Source: JAEUSG01 sp964590225
Lineage (GTDB): Bacteria > Fibrobacterota > OXYB2-FULL-49-7 > JAEUSG01
Length of the DNA stretch: 64,000 bases
Assembly (NCBI GenBank): GCA_964590225.1
Contig: CAZPWS010000001.1
Span: 62,001 to 126,000, forward strand
Direction of reading: 5' to 3'
A program made the translations under genes and the position numbers. Of this stretch, positions 36,318 through 44,928 are shown piece by piece. Position 1 is the first letter of the stretch. Each line of letters begins with the position of its first letter. The notes under the pieces are model-generated. The model was not told where the DNA came from. It was given only the letters and a program-made list of their open reading frames with translations, and did no database searches.

Positions 36318-37523
36318 TTACTCAATGATTTCCGTTACAACGCCAGCGCCAACAGTACGGCCACCTTCACGGATAGCAAATCGAAGTTCTTTTTCCATGG
36401 CGATATTAGAGATAAGCTCAACCTCAATATTGGTGTTGTCACCAGGCATTATCATTTCCGTTCCTGCAGCTAATTTGAGAGCACCCGTAACATCGGTAGT
36501 GCGGAAATAAAACTGAGGACGATAGTTGTTGAAGAACGGAGTATGCCTACCACCTTCCTCTTTTGTTAGTACATAAATCTGCGCCTTGAATTTTTTATGC
36601 GGCGTTACGCTTCCTGGCTTAGCAAGAACCATACCCCTTTCAAGAGTCTCTTTTTCTACACCACGCAAGAGAAGACCTACATTATCACCAGCCTCACCGT
36701 AATCGAGAAGTTTTCTAAACATTTCAACTCCGGTACATGTCGTTTTTCTGGTTTCCTTTATACCAACAATTTCTAATTCCTCGCCAACCTTCACGCGACC
36801 GCGCTCAATACGGCCAGTTCCAACAGTACCACGGCCAGTTATCGAGAACACATCTTCGACCGGCATTAGGAAAGGACGATCGACATCTCTTTTTGGAGTA
36901 GGAATGTAAGAATCAACCGCTTCCATTAGCTTCATTATGCAGTCACTCTTCTCCGGGTCCGATGGATTTTGAAGAGCACCAAGAGCGCTACCGCGGATAA
37001 TCGGGGTTGTATCACCAGGGAACTCATACTTGTTCAACAGTTCTCTAATTTCCATCTCGACAAGCTCAAGCAACTCCGGATCATCAACCACATCGACTTT
37101 GTTAAGAAAAACAACTATATAAGGAACACCAACCTGTCTTGCAAGTAGAATATGTTCTCTTGTCTGGGGCATAGGACCATCTGCCGCAGAAACTACTAGT
37201 ATAGCACCGTCCATCTGAGCAGCACCCGTAATCATGTTTTTTACATAATCGGCGTGGCCGGGACAATCGACATGCGCATAATGGCGGTTAGCCGTAGAAT
37301 ACTCAACATGCGAAGTTGCAATTGTAAGAATTTTAGTTGGATCACGCCTTCCCTGTGACTCTGAAGCTTTCGCTACTTCATCGTAAGGGATAAACTTCGC
37401 CAAGCCCTTAGCTGCCATAACGCTTGTTATAGAGGCAGTTAGGGTCGTTTTACCATGGTCAACATGACCGATAGTACCAACATTCACATGAGGTTTTGAA
37501 CGGTCAAACTTTTCTTTAGCCAT
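36318..37523 (-). CDS. tuf: Elongation factor Tu with an unusual switch I
   Basis: 401 aa from the ATG at 37523, 7 bases after GGAG; an in-frame GTG two codons earlier is less well placed. GTP-binding blocks are GHVDHGKT (19-26), DCPGH (86-90) and NKVD; domains 2 and 3 look ordinary (GRGTVGTGRIERG). It delivers aminoacyl-tRNA to the ribosome. Residues about 48-68, corresponding to the switch I/effector region, depart from the standard: where most bacterial EF-Tu have APEEKARGITI, this one reads ASESQGRRDPTKILTI, about five residues longer and without the RG of RGITI. The threonine before the final Ile (Thr67) may take the Mg-coordinating place. The reading frame is clean on both sides, so a double frameshift is unlikely. 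It is the only tuf in the window; none stands next to fusA. Confidence 0.95.
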   Translation of the reverse strand: MAKEKFDRSKPHVNVGTIGHVDHGKTTLTASITSVMAAKGLAKFIPYDEVAKASESQGRRDPTKILTIATSHVEYSTANRHYAHVDCPGHADYVKNMITGAAQMDGAILVVSAADGPMPQTREHILLARQVGVPYIVVFLNKVDVVDDPELLELVEMEIRELLNKYEFPGDTTPIIRGSALGALQNPSDPEKSDCIMKLMEAVDSYIPTPKRDVDRPFLMPVEDVFSITGRGTVGTGRIERGRVKVGEELEIVGIKETRKTTCTGVEMFRKLLDYGEAGDNVGLLLRGVEKETLERGMVLAKPGSVTPHKKFKAQIYVLTKEEGGRHTPFFNNYRPQFYFRTTDVTGALKLAAGTEMIMPGDNTNIEVELISNIAMEKELRFAIREGGRTVGAGVVTEIIE

Positions 37524-37611
37524 TTGCACTCTCCTTATAAATTTTTATTACTTTGCTTTCGCTATTTACCTTTTCTAACTGACAAACCGGTACAGCATAT
37601 AATCTTTCAAA

Positions 37612-37684
37612 AGCCCAAGACGGGACTCGAACCCGTGACCTCGTCCTTACCAAGGACGTGCTCTACCAACTGAGCCACCTGGGC
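37612..37684 (-). tRNA. trnT: tRNA-Thr (anticodon GGT)
   Basis: 73 bases, minus strand. The acceptor begins GCCCAGG and pairs with CTTGGGC with one G-U; the anticodon loop is CTTGGTA between GTCC-type stems; the T arm has GGTTCGAGTCCCG. Last tRNA before tuf; no encoded CCA. Confidence 0.97.
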
Positions 37685-37693
37685 ATTAAATCA

Positions 37694-37765
37694 AGCGGGC
37701 GATGAGACTCGAACTCACAACAACCACCTTGGAAGGGTGGGGCTCTACCATTGAGCTACACCCGC
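37694..37765 (-). tRNA. trnG: tRNA-Gly (anticodon TCC)
   Basis: 72 bases, minus strand. Acceptor GCGGGTG with CGCCCGC, anticodon loop CTTCCAA, T arm AGTTCGAGTCT. Nine bases from the following tRNA-Thr. Confidence 0.96.
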
Positions 37766-37780
37766 GATGGACTCAAACTC

Positions 37781-37862
37781 TGGACAGGGGTGGTTTCGAA
37801 CCACCGTAGGCATAGCCAGCGGATTTACAGTCCGCCCCCATTAACCACTCGGGCACCTGTCC
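37781..37862 (-). tRNA. trnY: tRNA-Tyr (anticodon GTA)
   Basis: 82 bases, minus strand, with the long variable arm of a class II tRNA. Acceptor GGACAGG/CCTGTCC, anticodon loop CTGTAAA, T arm GGTTCGAAACC. Confidence 0.97.
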
Positions 37863-37898
37863 TATTAATTTTGCAACCGGTAATTTCAAATAACAAAA

Positions 37899-37971
37899 AG
37901 CCTGCGGACGGAATCGAACCGCCGACCAGCTGATTACAAATCAGCTGCTCTACCAGCTGAGCTACGCAGGC
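37899..37971 (-). tRNA. trnT: tRNA-Thr (anticodon TGT)
   Basis: 73 bases, minus strand. Acceptor GCCTGCG/CGCAGGC, D arm TAGCTCAGCTGGTAGAGC, anticodon loop TTTGTAA, T arm GGTTCGATTCCG. First gene of the Thr-Tyr-Gly-Thr-tuf transcript. Confidence 0.97.
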
Positions 37972-38006
37972 AATGCTCTTATCCGTTTATCCACACAGAC
38001 GGCATA

Positions 38007-38035
38007 AGATAGTATTTAGATAAAAATAATGTCAA
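38007..38035 (-). promoter_or_regulatory. Promoter of the tRNA-tuf-secE-nusG transcript
   Basis: On the minus strand TTGACA (38030-38035) is followed after 17 bases by CTATCT (38007-38012). The first tRNA begins about 35 bases downstream, a distance fitting a short 5-prime leader. The -10 is a weak match, so the exact register may differ by one or two bases. Confidence 0.6.
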
Positions 38036-38077
38036 ACAAAAAAGAAAAAATGGCACAATTATTGATTGGATATATTA

Positions 38078-39013
38078 TTACTCGCTTAGAAAAAGCGGTG
38101 TAGATAAATACCTTTCGCCTGTATCCGGTAGAATCACAACAATTTTTTTCCCGACAAAATCCTGCCGTAAGGCTATTTCTCTTGCCGCAAAAACTGCGGC
38201 ACCAGATGATATTCCAACAAGTAACCCTTCTGTTCTTGCTAAATTTCGTGTGGTTTCGAATGCGTCATCATTCCTAACTTTAATAATTTCGTCAATGATA
38301 GAGCGGTTCAAAATGTCTGGAATAAAACCAGCACCAATTCCCTGAATTTTATGCGGTGACGGTGAGCCGCCAGACAAAACCGGCGAATCAAATGGTTCAA
38401 CAGCAACTATGCGAATGGATGGTTTTCGCAGCCGTAATACCTCGCCAACTCCGGTAATAGTACCACCTGTTCCCACCCCTGCAACAAAAACATCAAAATC
38501 TCCATTTGTGTCCCGCCAAATCTCTTCAGCAGTTGTTTTTCTGTGAATTTCAGGATTAGCCACATTCTTAAATTGCTGTAAAAGAACTGCCCCATTAACA
38601 GTCAATGACAGTTCTTCCGCCTTAGCAATAGCCCCTTTCATTCCCTGAGGCCCAGGAGTAAGGACGAGTTCTGCTCCCAAAGCCTTCAATAAATTTCGTC
38701 TTTCAATACTCATAGTTTCCGGCATTGTAAGAATAATTCTATACTTCTTTGCTGCTGCCACAAAAGCAAGAGCAATGCCGGTATTGCCGCTTGTTGGTTC
38801 AATAATAACACTATCCTTATGAAGGAGTCCTTTTTTTTCTGCATCGTCAATCATAGCAAAACCAATTCGATCCTTGACACTACCAGCGGGATTAAAATAT
38901 TCAAGCTTAGCAATAATATTTGCAGGAATATTGCCTTCTTTAGTGTAGTTGACAAGATCAAGAAGCGGCGTGTTGCCTATTAGTTCCGTAAGGTTTTGTG
39001 ATATTTTTCCCAT
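38078..39013 (-). CDS. cysK: Cysteine synthase (O-acetylserine sulfhydrylase)
   Basis: 311 aa, fold type II PLP enzyme. Lys47 in NPAGSVKDRIG binds PLP, TSGNTG (74-79) is the substrate-binding loop, and GTGGTITGVG the phosphate loop. Makes cysteine from O-acetylserine and sulfide. It follows metY by 17 bases in a two-gene unit. A cystathionine beta-synthase-like role is possible from fold but less likely given its length and neighbour. Confidence 0.92.
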   Translation of the reverse strand: MGKISQNLTELIGNTPLLDLVNYTKEGNIPANIIAKLEYFNPAGSVKDRIGFAMIDDAEKKGLLHKDSVIIEPTSGNTGIALAFVAAAKKYRIILTMPETMSIERRNLLKALGAELVLTPGPQGMKGAIAKAEELSLTVNGAVLLQQFKNVANPEIHRKTTAEEIWRDTNGDFDVFVAGVGTGGTITGVGEVLRLRKPSIRIVAVEPFDSPVLSGGSPSPHKIQGIGAGFIPDILNRSIIDEIIKVRNDDAFETTRNLARTEGLLVGISSGAAVFAAREIALRQDFVGKKIVVILPDTGERYLSTPLFLSE

Positions 39014-39030
39014 GATTAGCCTCCGTATTT

Positions 39031-40320
39031 CTATGATAATTTTATCGCTTCATCAAGCGCACCAATAATGTCATCAATATGCTCGATTCCTATTGACAGA
39101 CGGACAAGGTCGGGTGTTAGCCCTCCGGATCTCTGCTGCTCCTCCGTAAGCTGGCTGTGAGAAGTACTTGCTGGATGCAGTATCAAGCTCTTTGCATCCC
39201 CAACATTAGCAAGATGTGAAAAGAGACCTATGCTATCAATAAGCTTAACTGCCCCATGGTATCCACTTTTAAGACCAAATACAACCATACCTCCATAACC
39301 ATTTTTCAGATATCTTGACGCCACGGCGTTTGAAGGATCACTTTTGAGCCCTGAATACCTTACCCACGCAACAGATTTGTTGTCGGCAAGAAATTTCGCA
39401 ACCGCAAAGGCATTCTCTGAATGGCGAGCTATTCGAAGAGGAAGGGTTTCTAATCCCTGCAAAAAGAGCCACGAATTATCCGGTGAAATGGCCGCCCCTA
39501 AATTTCGTAAAGGTACTGTGCGGACCCTCAACGCAAAAGCTATGGGCGCGAGTGCATCAGGAAGGTCCAATGCCCAACGCAAACCATGATAATTTGGATC
39601 CGGTTCGGTGAAAAGTGGGTGTTTCCCTGTTTTCCAATTGAATTTTCCAGAGTCGGTAATGATGCCACCAATGCCAGTGCCATGTCCTCCTATCCACTTA
39701 GTCAACGAATTTACGACAATATCGGCGCCAAAATCGATTGATTTAAGTAAGGCAGGTGTCGTAAAAGTACCATCGACAATAAGAGGTAATCCATTGGAAT
39801 GAGCAATATCCGCAACTGCCTTAATGTCAGTAAAATCGAGAACAGGATTGCCAATTGTTTCTACAAAAACAGCTTTCGTTTTATCGTTAATAGCCCCCTC
39901 CAAATTTTGGGGGGTTTTGATATCTACGAACCTTGTTGTGATACCAAGCTTAGGTAGAATTGCATCAAACTGAGTATATGTTCCGCCATACAGATTACCT
40001 GCCGAAACAATTTCGTCTCCTGCCTGTGCAAGCGTTATTATTGTATAAAATATTGCCGAAGTTCCCGACGCAACAGCTACAGATGCGGCTCCTCCCTCAA
40101 GATGCGACATCCTTTGTTCGAGTATATCGGTGGTTGGATTAGTAAGCCTCGTGTAAATATTACCAAGTTCTTTAAGCGCAAAGAGGTTTGCTGCATGTTC
40201 CGTACTCTTGAATACAAACGAACTTGTACGATGTATAGGAACACCTCGCGAGAGAGAGGAATCAAGACTTTGACCCGCATGAAGAGCCATTGTTTCAAAG
40301 CGATACGGTAACTTTCCCAT
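39031..40320 (-). CDS. metY: O-acetylhomoserine sulfhydrylase
   Basis: 429 aa, Cys/Met-metabolism PLP enzyme. Lys208 in NSLTKWIGGHG carries PLP. The length over 420 and the NYHGLRWALDLPDALAPIAF insert fit the MetY subgroup rather than MetB/MetC. Makes homocysteine from O-acetylhomoserine and sulfide, so with cysK it forms a direct sulfide-assimilation pair. Ribosome site AAGGAGATA precedes the ATG, and a strong promoter lies at 40366-40394. Confidence 0.9.
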   Translation of the reverse strand: MGKLPYRFETMALHAGQSLDSSLSRGVPIHRTSSFVFKSTEHAANLFALKELGNIYTRLTNPTTDILEQRMSHLEGGAASVAVASGTSAIFYTIITLAQAGDEIVSAGNLYGGTYTQFDAILPKLGITTRFVDIKTPQNLEGAINDKTKAVFVETIGNPVLDFTDIKAVADIAHSNGLPLIVDGTFTTPALLKSIDFGADIVVNSLTKWIGGHGTGIGGIITDSGKFNWKTGKHPLFTEPDPNYHGLRWALDLPDALAPIAFALRVRTVPLRNLGAAISPDNSWLFLQGLETLPLRIARHSENAFAVAKFLADNKSVAWVRYSGLKSDPSNAVASRYLKNGYGGMVVFGLKSGYHGAVKLIDSIGLFSHLANVGDAKSLILHPASTSHSQLTEEQQRSGGLTPDLVRLSIGIEHIDDIIGALDEAIKLS

Positions 40321-40365
40321 CTGAAATATCTCCTTAATTTTAATGTTTACTATGTTTGTACACTT

Positions 40366-40394
40366 AATATACTTTATAGAAAAAAGAATGTCAA
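40366..40394 (-). promoter_or_regulatory. Strong sigma-70 promoter of metY-cysK
   Basis: On the minus strand TTGACA (40389-40394), 17 bases, then TATATT (40366-40371). The start codon is about 45 bases downstream. No riboswitch-like fold is apparent in the short leader. Confidence 0.8.
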
Positions 40395-40415
40395 TAGATT
40401 TTTACCGATTACAAA

Positions 40416-40913
40416 TTAACCAGTTATTTCCTTAACCTCTTTACCTAAGCGTTCTTTCAGCTTGTCTGGAGGCGTGGAGAGTATCCGTTTGACAGGGGCA
40501 ATAATTTTGGGAGCAAGAATTGAGTTTTGGATAACATCAAGCTTATCGAGGTGAAGAAGAAGAATTCCAGAAATTAAAATTACACAGATTACAAATCCGC
40601 GCAACAGTCCGAGTAGTATTCCTCCAACAATATCTGCAAAACCGGAGATCACAACCCCTCCCACAAACTTGACAAGCCTTAAAACCATCGACAGTATAAA
40701 AAATGCTGCTACGAATATTATTACAAAAGCAATTCCGTGCAAAACAGTACTGCCGCCAAATAGAGATGACCAGCTTTTTGTTACATACCCAGAAACATAC
40801 AGTGAAGCAGCCAGAACCACAAAAGAGACAAGTGTGCTAAAGAACCCCTTTCTGATTCCAACAAACACACTTATCGAGACAAGCAGAATTATTGATATAT
40901 CGATTAAATTCAT
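40416..40913 (-). CDS. cvpA: CvpA family membrane protein
   Basis: 165 aa from the ATG at 40913; an in-frame TTG at 40925 would add four residues, and neither start has a good ribosome site. Four hydrophobic segments, with GIRKGFFSTLVSFVVL after the first and GFADIVGGILLGLLRGFVIC before the last, match the CvpA/colicin V production family, whose role is envelope-related but poorly defined. Divergent from the lipoprotein-like gene at 41005, with a palindrome in between. Confidence 0.75.
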   Translation of the reverse strand: MNLIDISIILLVSISVFVGIRKGFFSTLVSFVVLAASLYVSGYVTKSWSSLFGGSTVLHGIAFVIIFVAAFFILSMVLRLVKFVGGVVISGFADIVGGILLGLLRGFVICVILISGILLLHLDKLDVIQNSILAPKIIAPVKRILSTPPDKLKERLGKEVKEITG

Positions 40914-40923
40914 AAGTATATTC

Positions 40924-40941
40924 AAGATAATTAATTATCTT
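40924..40941. promoter_or_regulatory. Perfect 18-bp palindrome between divergent genes
   Basis: AAGATAATTAATTATCTT is a perfect inverted repeat with no spacer, placed at the 5-prime end of cvpA and about 65 bases before the plus-strand gene. It could be an operator acting on both. Because it is A/T rich, chance is a real alternative. Confidence 0.4.
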
Positions 40942-41004
40942 AAAGCAACGCAGTCTTAATAACAGTTCTGAAACTATTTTCTTTTAAGTAAGGAGTTTAA
41001 AACC

Positions 41005-42741
41005 ATGAAAAAGCTAATCGTAGTTTTATTATCTATCGCTAGTACATTTGGTGCTGGCGAGTGGGCAACCACCGGCAAACACACGGCCTATCCTTCTGCT
41101 CTATACTTTGTTGGCATAGGCTTATCAGAACGAGGCCAAAACGAGGCTAAACAGAGCGCTGTTATTGAAGTAAAGAAACAGATATCCGTAAGCGTAAAAG
41201 CGTCCGTTGTTGATGAAATGGCCTCCTTTTCACTTAACGGAGTAGAAAAGAGTTCTTCTAAATCGGAATCAAGGGCCCGCCTTACAACAAGCGGTGATGT
41301 CCAAGGTATTGAAGTTGTCGAAACAACACAAAAAGGCAAGATACACTACGCTATTGCTGTATTAGAAAAGGACAGATTTATATCAAATGTTAAAACAAGA
41401 ATTCAAGAGTTAAAAAAGGACATTGTGAATCAGATGTCTGGTGCACAGGATGATATTTCGGCTGGTAAAATTGGACTTGGCATGAAAAAGCTATCCGCTG
41501 CCAAAAGAGGTATAAGCGACCTTATTGAACAGCGTACATTGCTATCAGCTGCAACTGAGATTACTGCGGCCGAGCAGATAGATGTTTCTACAGCTGACAT
41601 TGCAGCACTTTACGAAAAATGTGTTGCATCCATAAAGACCGAAAAAACGGAAGGAGACAATCAAGAACTATCAGTCGGTTCCGTTCCAGAAATTCCTTTT
41701 ACACTATCTGTAACCGCTGACGGTACGCCGGTTGCTTCGGTTCTTGTTGCCCTGATGGACAGCAAAAATAAAACGATAATGGAAAAATACACCGATGAAA
41801 ATGGTCAGGTTATTTTCAGCATAGGTGAGAAAGTTAATAGTAGCATCGGCAAACATACATACACCACTGCCATTAAACTGCCGGTAAGTTCTTCACTCCA
41901 AAAAGTACTTGCTGCCACCAATCAGGATTTTTCCTATACTGTTAAGTCGAATCCCTGTTTTGCTAAAATTATTGTAACCGTTTCTAAAGAATTAAATAAT
42001 GATATTGCAGATATAACGGAAAAGTGCATAAAACTGCTTGGCAAATATGATGTGCAGGAAGACAGTGAGTCGGACAACATTGTTGATGTTACTGTTTCAG
42101 CTAAAGAGAGCGGTAATGTGCAGGGGCTTTCAGAGTCTCGTACATTTGTTAAAACCGATGTCTCTCTTGGATTCACACTGAAGCAGGGTGGCAAAAGCAT
42201 CGTCTCCTTTGAAAAGAGTTCTAAGGGAACAGGAAGCTCCTTTGCAAAATCTGTAAGTCAAGCAATTCCGAATACTGGCATAAAAACCGATATAAAACTG
42301 ATTCTCGATAAAATTTGTGGGGTCTCAACTGATACGCCAAAACGGAAGATTGCTGTCTTCCCGTTTAAAAATTTATCCGGCTGGCACAACTGGTTTAACC
42401 TCGCAGAAACAATGTCCGATATGATTGTCACAAAGCTAATTAACACAAGGAAGTTTGATGTAGTTGAAAGAAGCCAAATAAACAAGATCCTTGAGGAAAA
42501 ATCACTTGGCATGAGCGGAGTCATTGAACAAAATGAGGCTATTCAGGCTGCAAAGGTAGCTGGAGCCGAACTGTTACTTATTGGAAGCGCGAGCGTTGTT
42601 AATGGTAAAATCGAGGTCGATGCGAGGATAATAGATGCAGGAAATGGAACTGCGCTTACAGCTATGAACTCTTCTGGTCACGAGGTTACAAACTTAAGAC
42701 CACTGGCGGACGACATTGTTTCGAAGATCAAGCTGAAATAA
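41005..42741 (+). CDS. LPP20/CsgG-domain envelope protein
   Basis: 578 aa. An N-terminal signal peptide (MKKLIVVLLSIASTFGA) lacks a lipobox Cys. Residues about 20-130 resemble the LPP20 domain (ALYFVGIGLSERGQNEAKQS, VVETTQKGKIHYAIAVLEKD); 220-310 look like a beta-sandwich; 440-578 resemble the CsgG/LpoB/TolB-like nucleotide-hydrolase-fold module (RKIAVFPFKNLSGW, VVERSQINKILEEKSLGMSG, LLIGSASVVNGKIEVDARI). Probably a periplasmic or outer-membrane protein that supports secretion or peptidoglycan synthesis; the exact role is unknown. AAGGAG precedes the ATG. Single gene. Confidence 0.7.
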   Translation: MKKLIVVLLSIASTFGAGEWATTGKHTAYPSALYFVGIGLSERGQNEAKQSAVIEVKKQISVSVKASVVDEMASFSLNGVEKSSSKSESRARLTTSGDVQGIEVVETTQKGKIHYAIAVLEKDRFISNVKTRIQELKKDIVNQMSGAQDDISAGKIGLGMKKLSAAKRGISDLIEQRTLLSAATEITAAEQIDVSTADIAALYEKCVASIKTEKTEGDNQELSVGSVPEIPFTLSVTADGTPVASVLVALMDSKNKTIMEKYTDENGQVIFSIGEKVNSSIGKHTYTTAIKLPVSSSLQKVLAATNQDFSYTVKSNPCFAKIIVTVSKELNNDIADITEKCIKLLGKYDVQEDSESDNIVDVTVSAKESGNVQGLSESRTFVKTDVSLGFTLKQGGKSIVSFEKSSKGTGSSFAKSVSQAIPNTGIKTDIKLILDKICGVSTDTPKRKIAVFPFKNLSGWHNWFNLAETMSDMIVTKLINTRKFDVVERSQINKILEEKSLGMSGVIEQNEAIQAAKVAGAELLLIGSASVVNGKIEVDARIIDAGNGTALTAMNSSGHEVTNLRPLADDIVSKIKLK

Positions 42742-42749
42742 TTTACCTC

Positions 42750-43661
42750 TCACTTAATTAACGAAGCAAAAAGCGGCAAGGAAACAACCGAAACAAGAGT
42801 ACTTACAATAACGGCCGTCGCAATAACCCTTTTGTCGATTGGATAGCGTCCTGTAAATGCAAACGCCGACAAACCAATAGGCATAGCCGCTTCAAGCGTT
42901 GAAACCCGAAATCCGTCGCCCAAGCCGGCAAAACGATCTATCAAAACAAAGAGGAACGGCACAATGGCAATCTTAACAATAGAGAGGAGAGAGGCTTTTA
43001 CAAGCGTATTATCAACTGCAAAACCGCGAGCCATAAAGATTCCAAGCCCAAAAAGAATGGCAGGCGAAGAGCTTGCTCCTAACATATCCATGGTTTTGCG
43101 AAAAACTCGTGGAACTTCTAAACCTGCGAACTGGACAACCAAGCCAAGTAGGATAGCTATGGACATTGGGTTGTTGAGCAGCGATTTCATGAGCGGAATC
43201 GGACTTATTGGTTTTCCAGAAGCGTGTTCAAGAATAAATAGGCCTGAAGTAAAAAGCACAACGAGATAAATTGCTATATGAACGGAGACTGCTCCTGCGC
43301 TCCCTGGAATAAGAGAGGTAACGAAAGGCATACCGAGGTAGGCAGTATTTCCATACCACGCGCATATTGAGACTGCCGCGGCTGTCGATTTATCGACACG
43401 CAAAAAACGGAGCAAAAAATAGATTGAGAAAAGAAGCGCATTAAGGAGGAAAATATTTGCGAGTATTACGGAGGGGGAAACTACGCTCAATGCTCCAGGA
43501 ATAGTCAGACTGTTAATTATAACGGCTGGAAATGCCGCATTCAGAACAAAACCATTAAGAGCTTCTGTCCATGAATCTTGCGCCAGATTCACCTTCTTGA
43601 ATATAAAGCCCGCCAATATTATGAGAAATATCGGCAAGGTTACGAAAAATACCGCAATCAT
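42750..43661 (-). CDS. AEC-family transporter
   Basis: 303 aa, about ten hydrophobic segments in two sets of five, as in auxin efflux carrier/malonate transporter relatives. WYGNTAYLGMPFVTSLIPG and SLLNNPMSIAILLGLVVQF are typical blocks. Likely exports or imports a small organic acid or other metabolite; the substrate cannot be read from sequence. Divergent from tyrS with only 33 bases between starts; its 3-prime end meets the CsgG-like gene end 8 bases away. Confidence 0.8.
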   Translation of the reverse strand: MIAVFFVTLPIFLIILAGFIFKKVNLAQDSWTEALNGFVLNAAFPAVIINSLTIPGALSVVSPSVILANIFLLNALLFSIYFLLRFLRVDKSTAAAVSICAWYGNTAYLGMPFVTSLIPGSAGAVSVHIAIYLVVLFTSGLFILEHASGKPISPIPLMKSLLNNPMSIAILLGLVVQFAGLEVPRVFRKTMDMLGASSSPAILFGLGIFMARGFAVDNTLVKASLLSIVKIAIVPFLFVLIDRFAGLGDGFRVSTLEAAMPIGLSAFAFTGRYPIDKRVIATAVIVSTLVSVVSLPLFASLIK

Positions 43662-43694
43662 GCATACCTTAAATAATTATTTTAACAACAAATT

Positions 43695-44915
43695 ATGAAT
43701 AACTCTTTTGAAATACTTAAAAATCGCGGTTTTATTGCGCAACTGTCGCATGAGGATGAGATTATTAACAAACTTTCCAACGATAAGCTTTCCTTTTACG
43801 CCGGTTTTGACCCCACGGCAGATAGCCTGCATGTAGGACACCTCTTACCGATAATGGCTATGGCACATATGCAACGGAGTGGTCATCGGCCAATTGCGCT
43901 TGTTGGCGGAGGAACTGCGCTTATTGGTGACCCTACAGGTAAGCAGGAAATGCGTAAAATGCTCACAAAAGAGGATATTGCGCACAATATTGTATCGATC
44001 AAAAGCCAGCTTTCCCATTTTATCGATTTTTCGTTCGACAACGCTCTTGTTGTTAATAATGGGGATTGGCTTAATGGATTAAACTATATCGATTTTCTCC
44101 GCGACATTGGAGTTCATTTTTCTGTTAACAGAATGTTAACGGCAGAGTGCTTTAAAATCAGACTTGAAAAAGGATTGACATTTTTGGAGTTCAACTACAT
44201 GCTTTTCCAGGCCTACGATTTTCTCCATCTCCGTCGCGAATACAATTGCACTCTTCAGGTTGGTGGAGACGATCAGTGGTCAAACATACTTGCTGGTGTT
44301 GACCTTATAAGAAGAAAAGAGCATAAAGAGGCGTTTGGAATGACCTTTCAGCTTATTACAACCTCAGATGGGAAAAAGATGGGCAAGACTGAAAAGGGGG
44401 CAGTGTGGCTCGATCCAAAGAGAACAACACCATATGACTACTATCAGTACTGGAGAAATGTTCAGGATGCCGATACAATTAAGTTTGTCAATCTTTTTAC
44501 TTTTTTGCCTATGGATGAAATAAAACGACTTGAGCAGCTCCAAGGCGAGGAAATTAATGAGGCAAAAAAGATTTTGGCATTTGAGGCAACTTCAATAGTC
44601 CACGGAAGAGCGGAAGCAGAAGCGGCACGCAACGCTGCTAATTCATTGTTTGGCAGTGGTGGAGAAAGTGCTGCCATTCCAACAATAGCCTTCAATGTAA
44701 AAAACGATTCATCTATTCTTGATCTTTTTATTTCCGCAGATTTAATAAAGTCAAAGAGCGAGGGTCGCAAACTAATTTCTCAATCTGGTCTCTCGGTAAA
44801 TAACAAGCCGTTATCTACACATGAAATGGCAGTATCTGTTGATCTGGTTGGAGAAGATGGCTACATTAATTTGCGTAAAGGTAAAAAAGCATTTTGCCGT
44901 GTTAAGTTAAGCTAA
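43695..44915 (+). CDS. tyrS: Tyrosyl-tRNA synthetase
   Basis: 406 aa, class I synthetase. HIGH motif HVGH at 46-49 (DPTADSLHVGHLL), KMSKS-type KMGKT at 228-232, and a C-terminal S4-like domain (EGRKLISQSGLSVNNKPLS). LQVGGDDQWSNILAG contains the tyrosine-recognition block. No clear Shine-Dalgarno in the 33-base gap. First gene of a run of four plus-strand genes ending at 48945. Confidence 0.96.
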   Translation: MNNSFEILKNRGFIAQLSHEDEIINKLSNDKLSFYAGFDPTADSLHVGHLLPIMAMAHMQRSGHRPIALVGGGTALIGDPTGKQEMRKMLTKEDIAHNIVSIKSQLSHFIDFSFDNALVVNNGDWLNGLNYIDFLRDIGVHFSVNRMLTAECFKIRLEKGLTFLEFNYMLFQAYDFLHLRREYNCTLQVGGDDQWSNILAGVDLIRRKEHKEAFGMTFQLITTSDGKKMGKTEKGAVWLDPKRTTPYDYYQYWRNVQDADTIKFVNLFTFLPMDEIKRLEQLQGEEINEAKKILAFEATSIVHGRAEAEAARNAANSLFGSGGESAAIPTIAFNVKNDSSILDLFISADLIKSKSEGRKLISQSGLSVNNKPLSTHEMAVSVDLVGEDGYINLRKGKKAFCRVKLS

Positions 44916-44928
44916 AAAAGGAATTACC

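Noticed and set aside
37320..37376. Double frameshift as cause of the odd EF-Tu switch I
   Set aside because: Reading the other two frames of this stretch does not yield RGITI or anything like it, and flanking codons on both sides are in the same frame.
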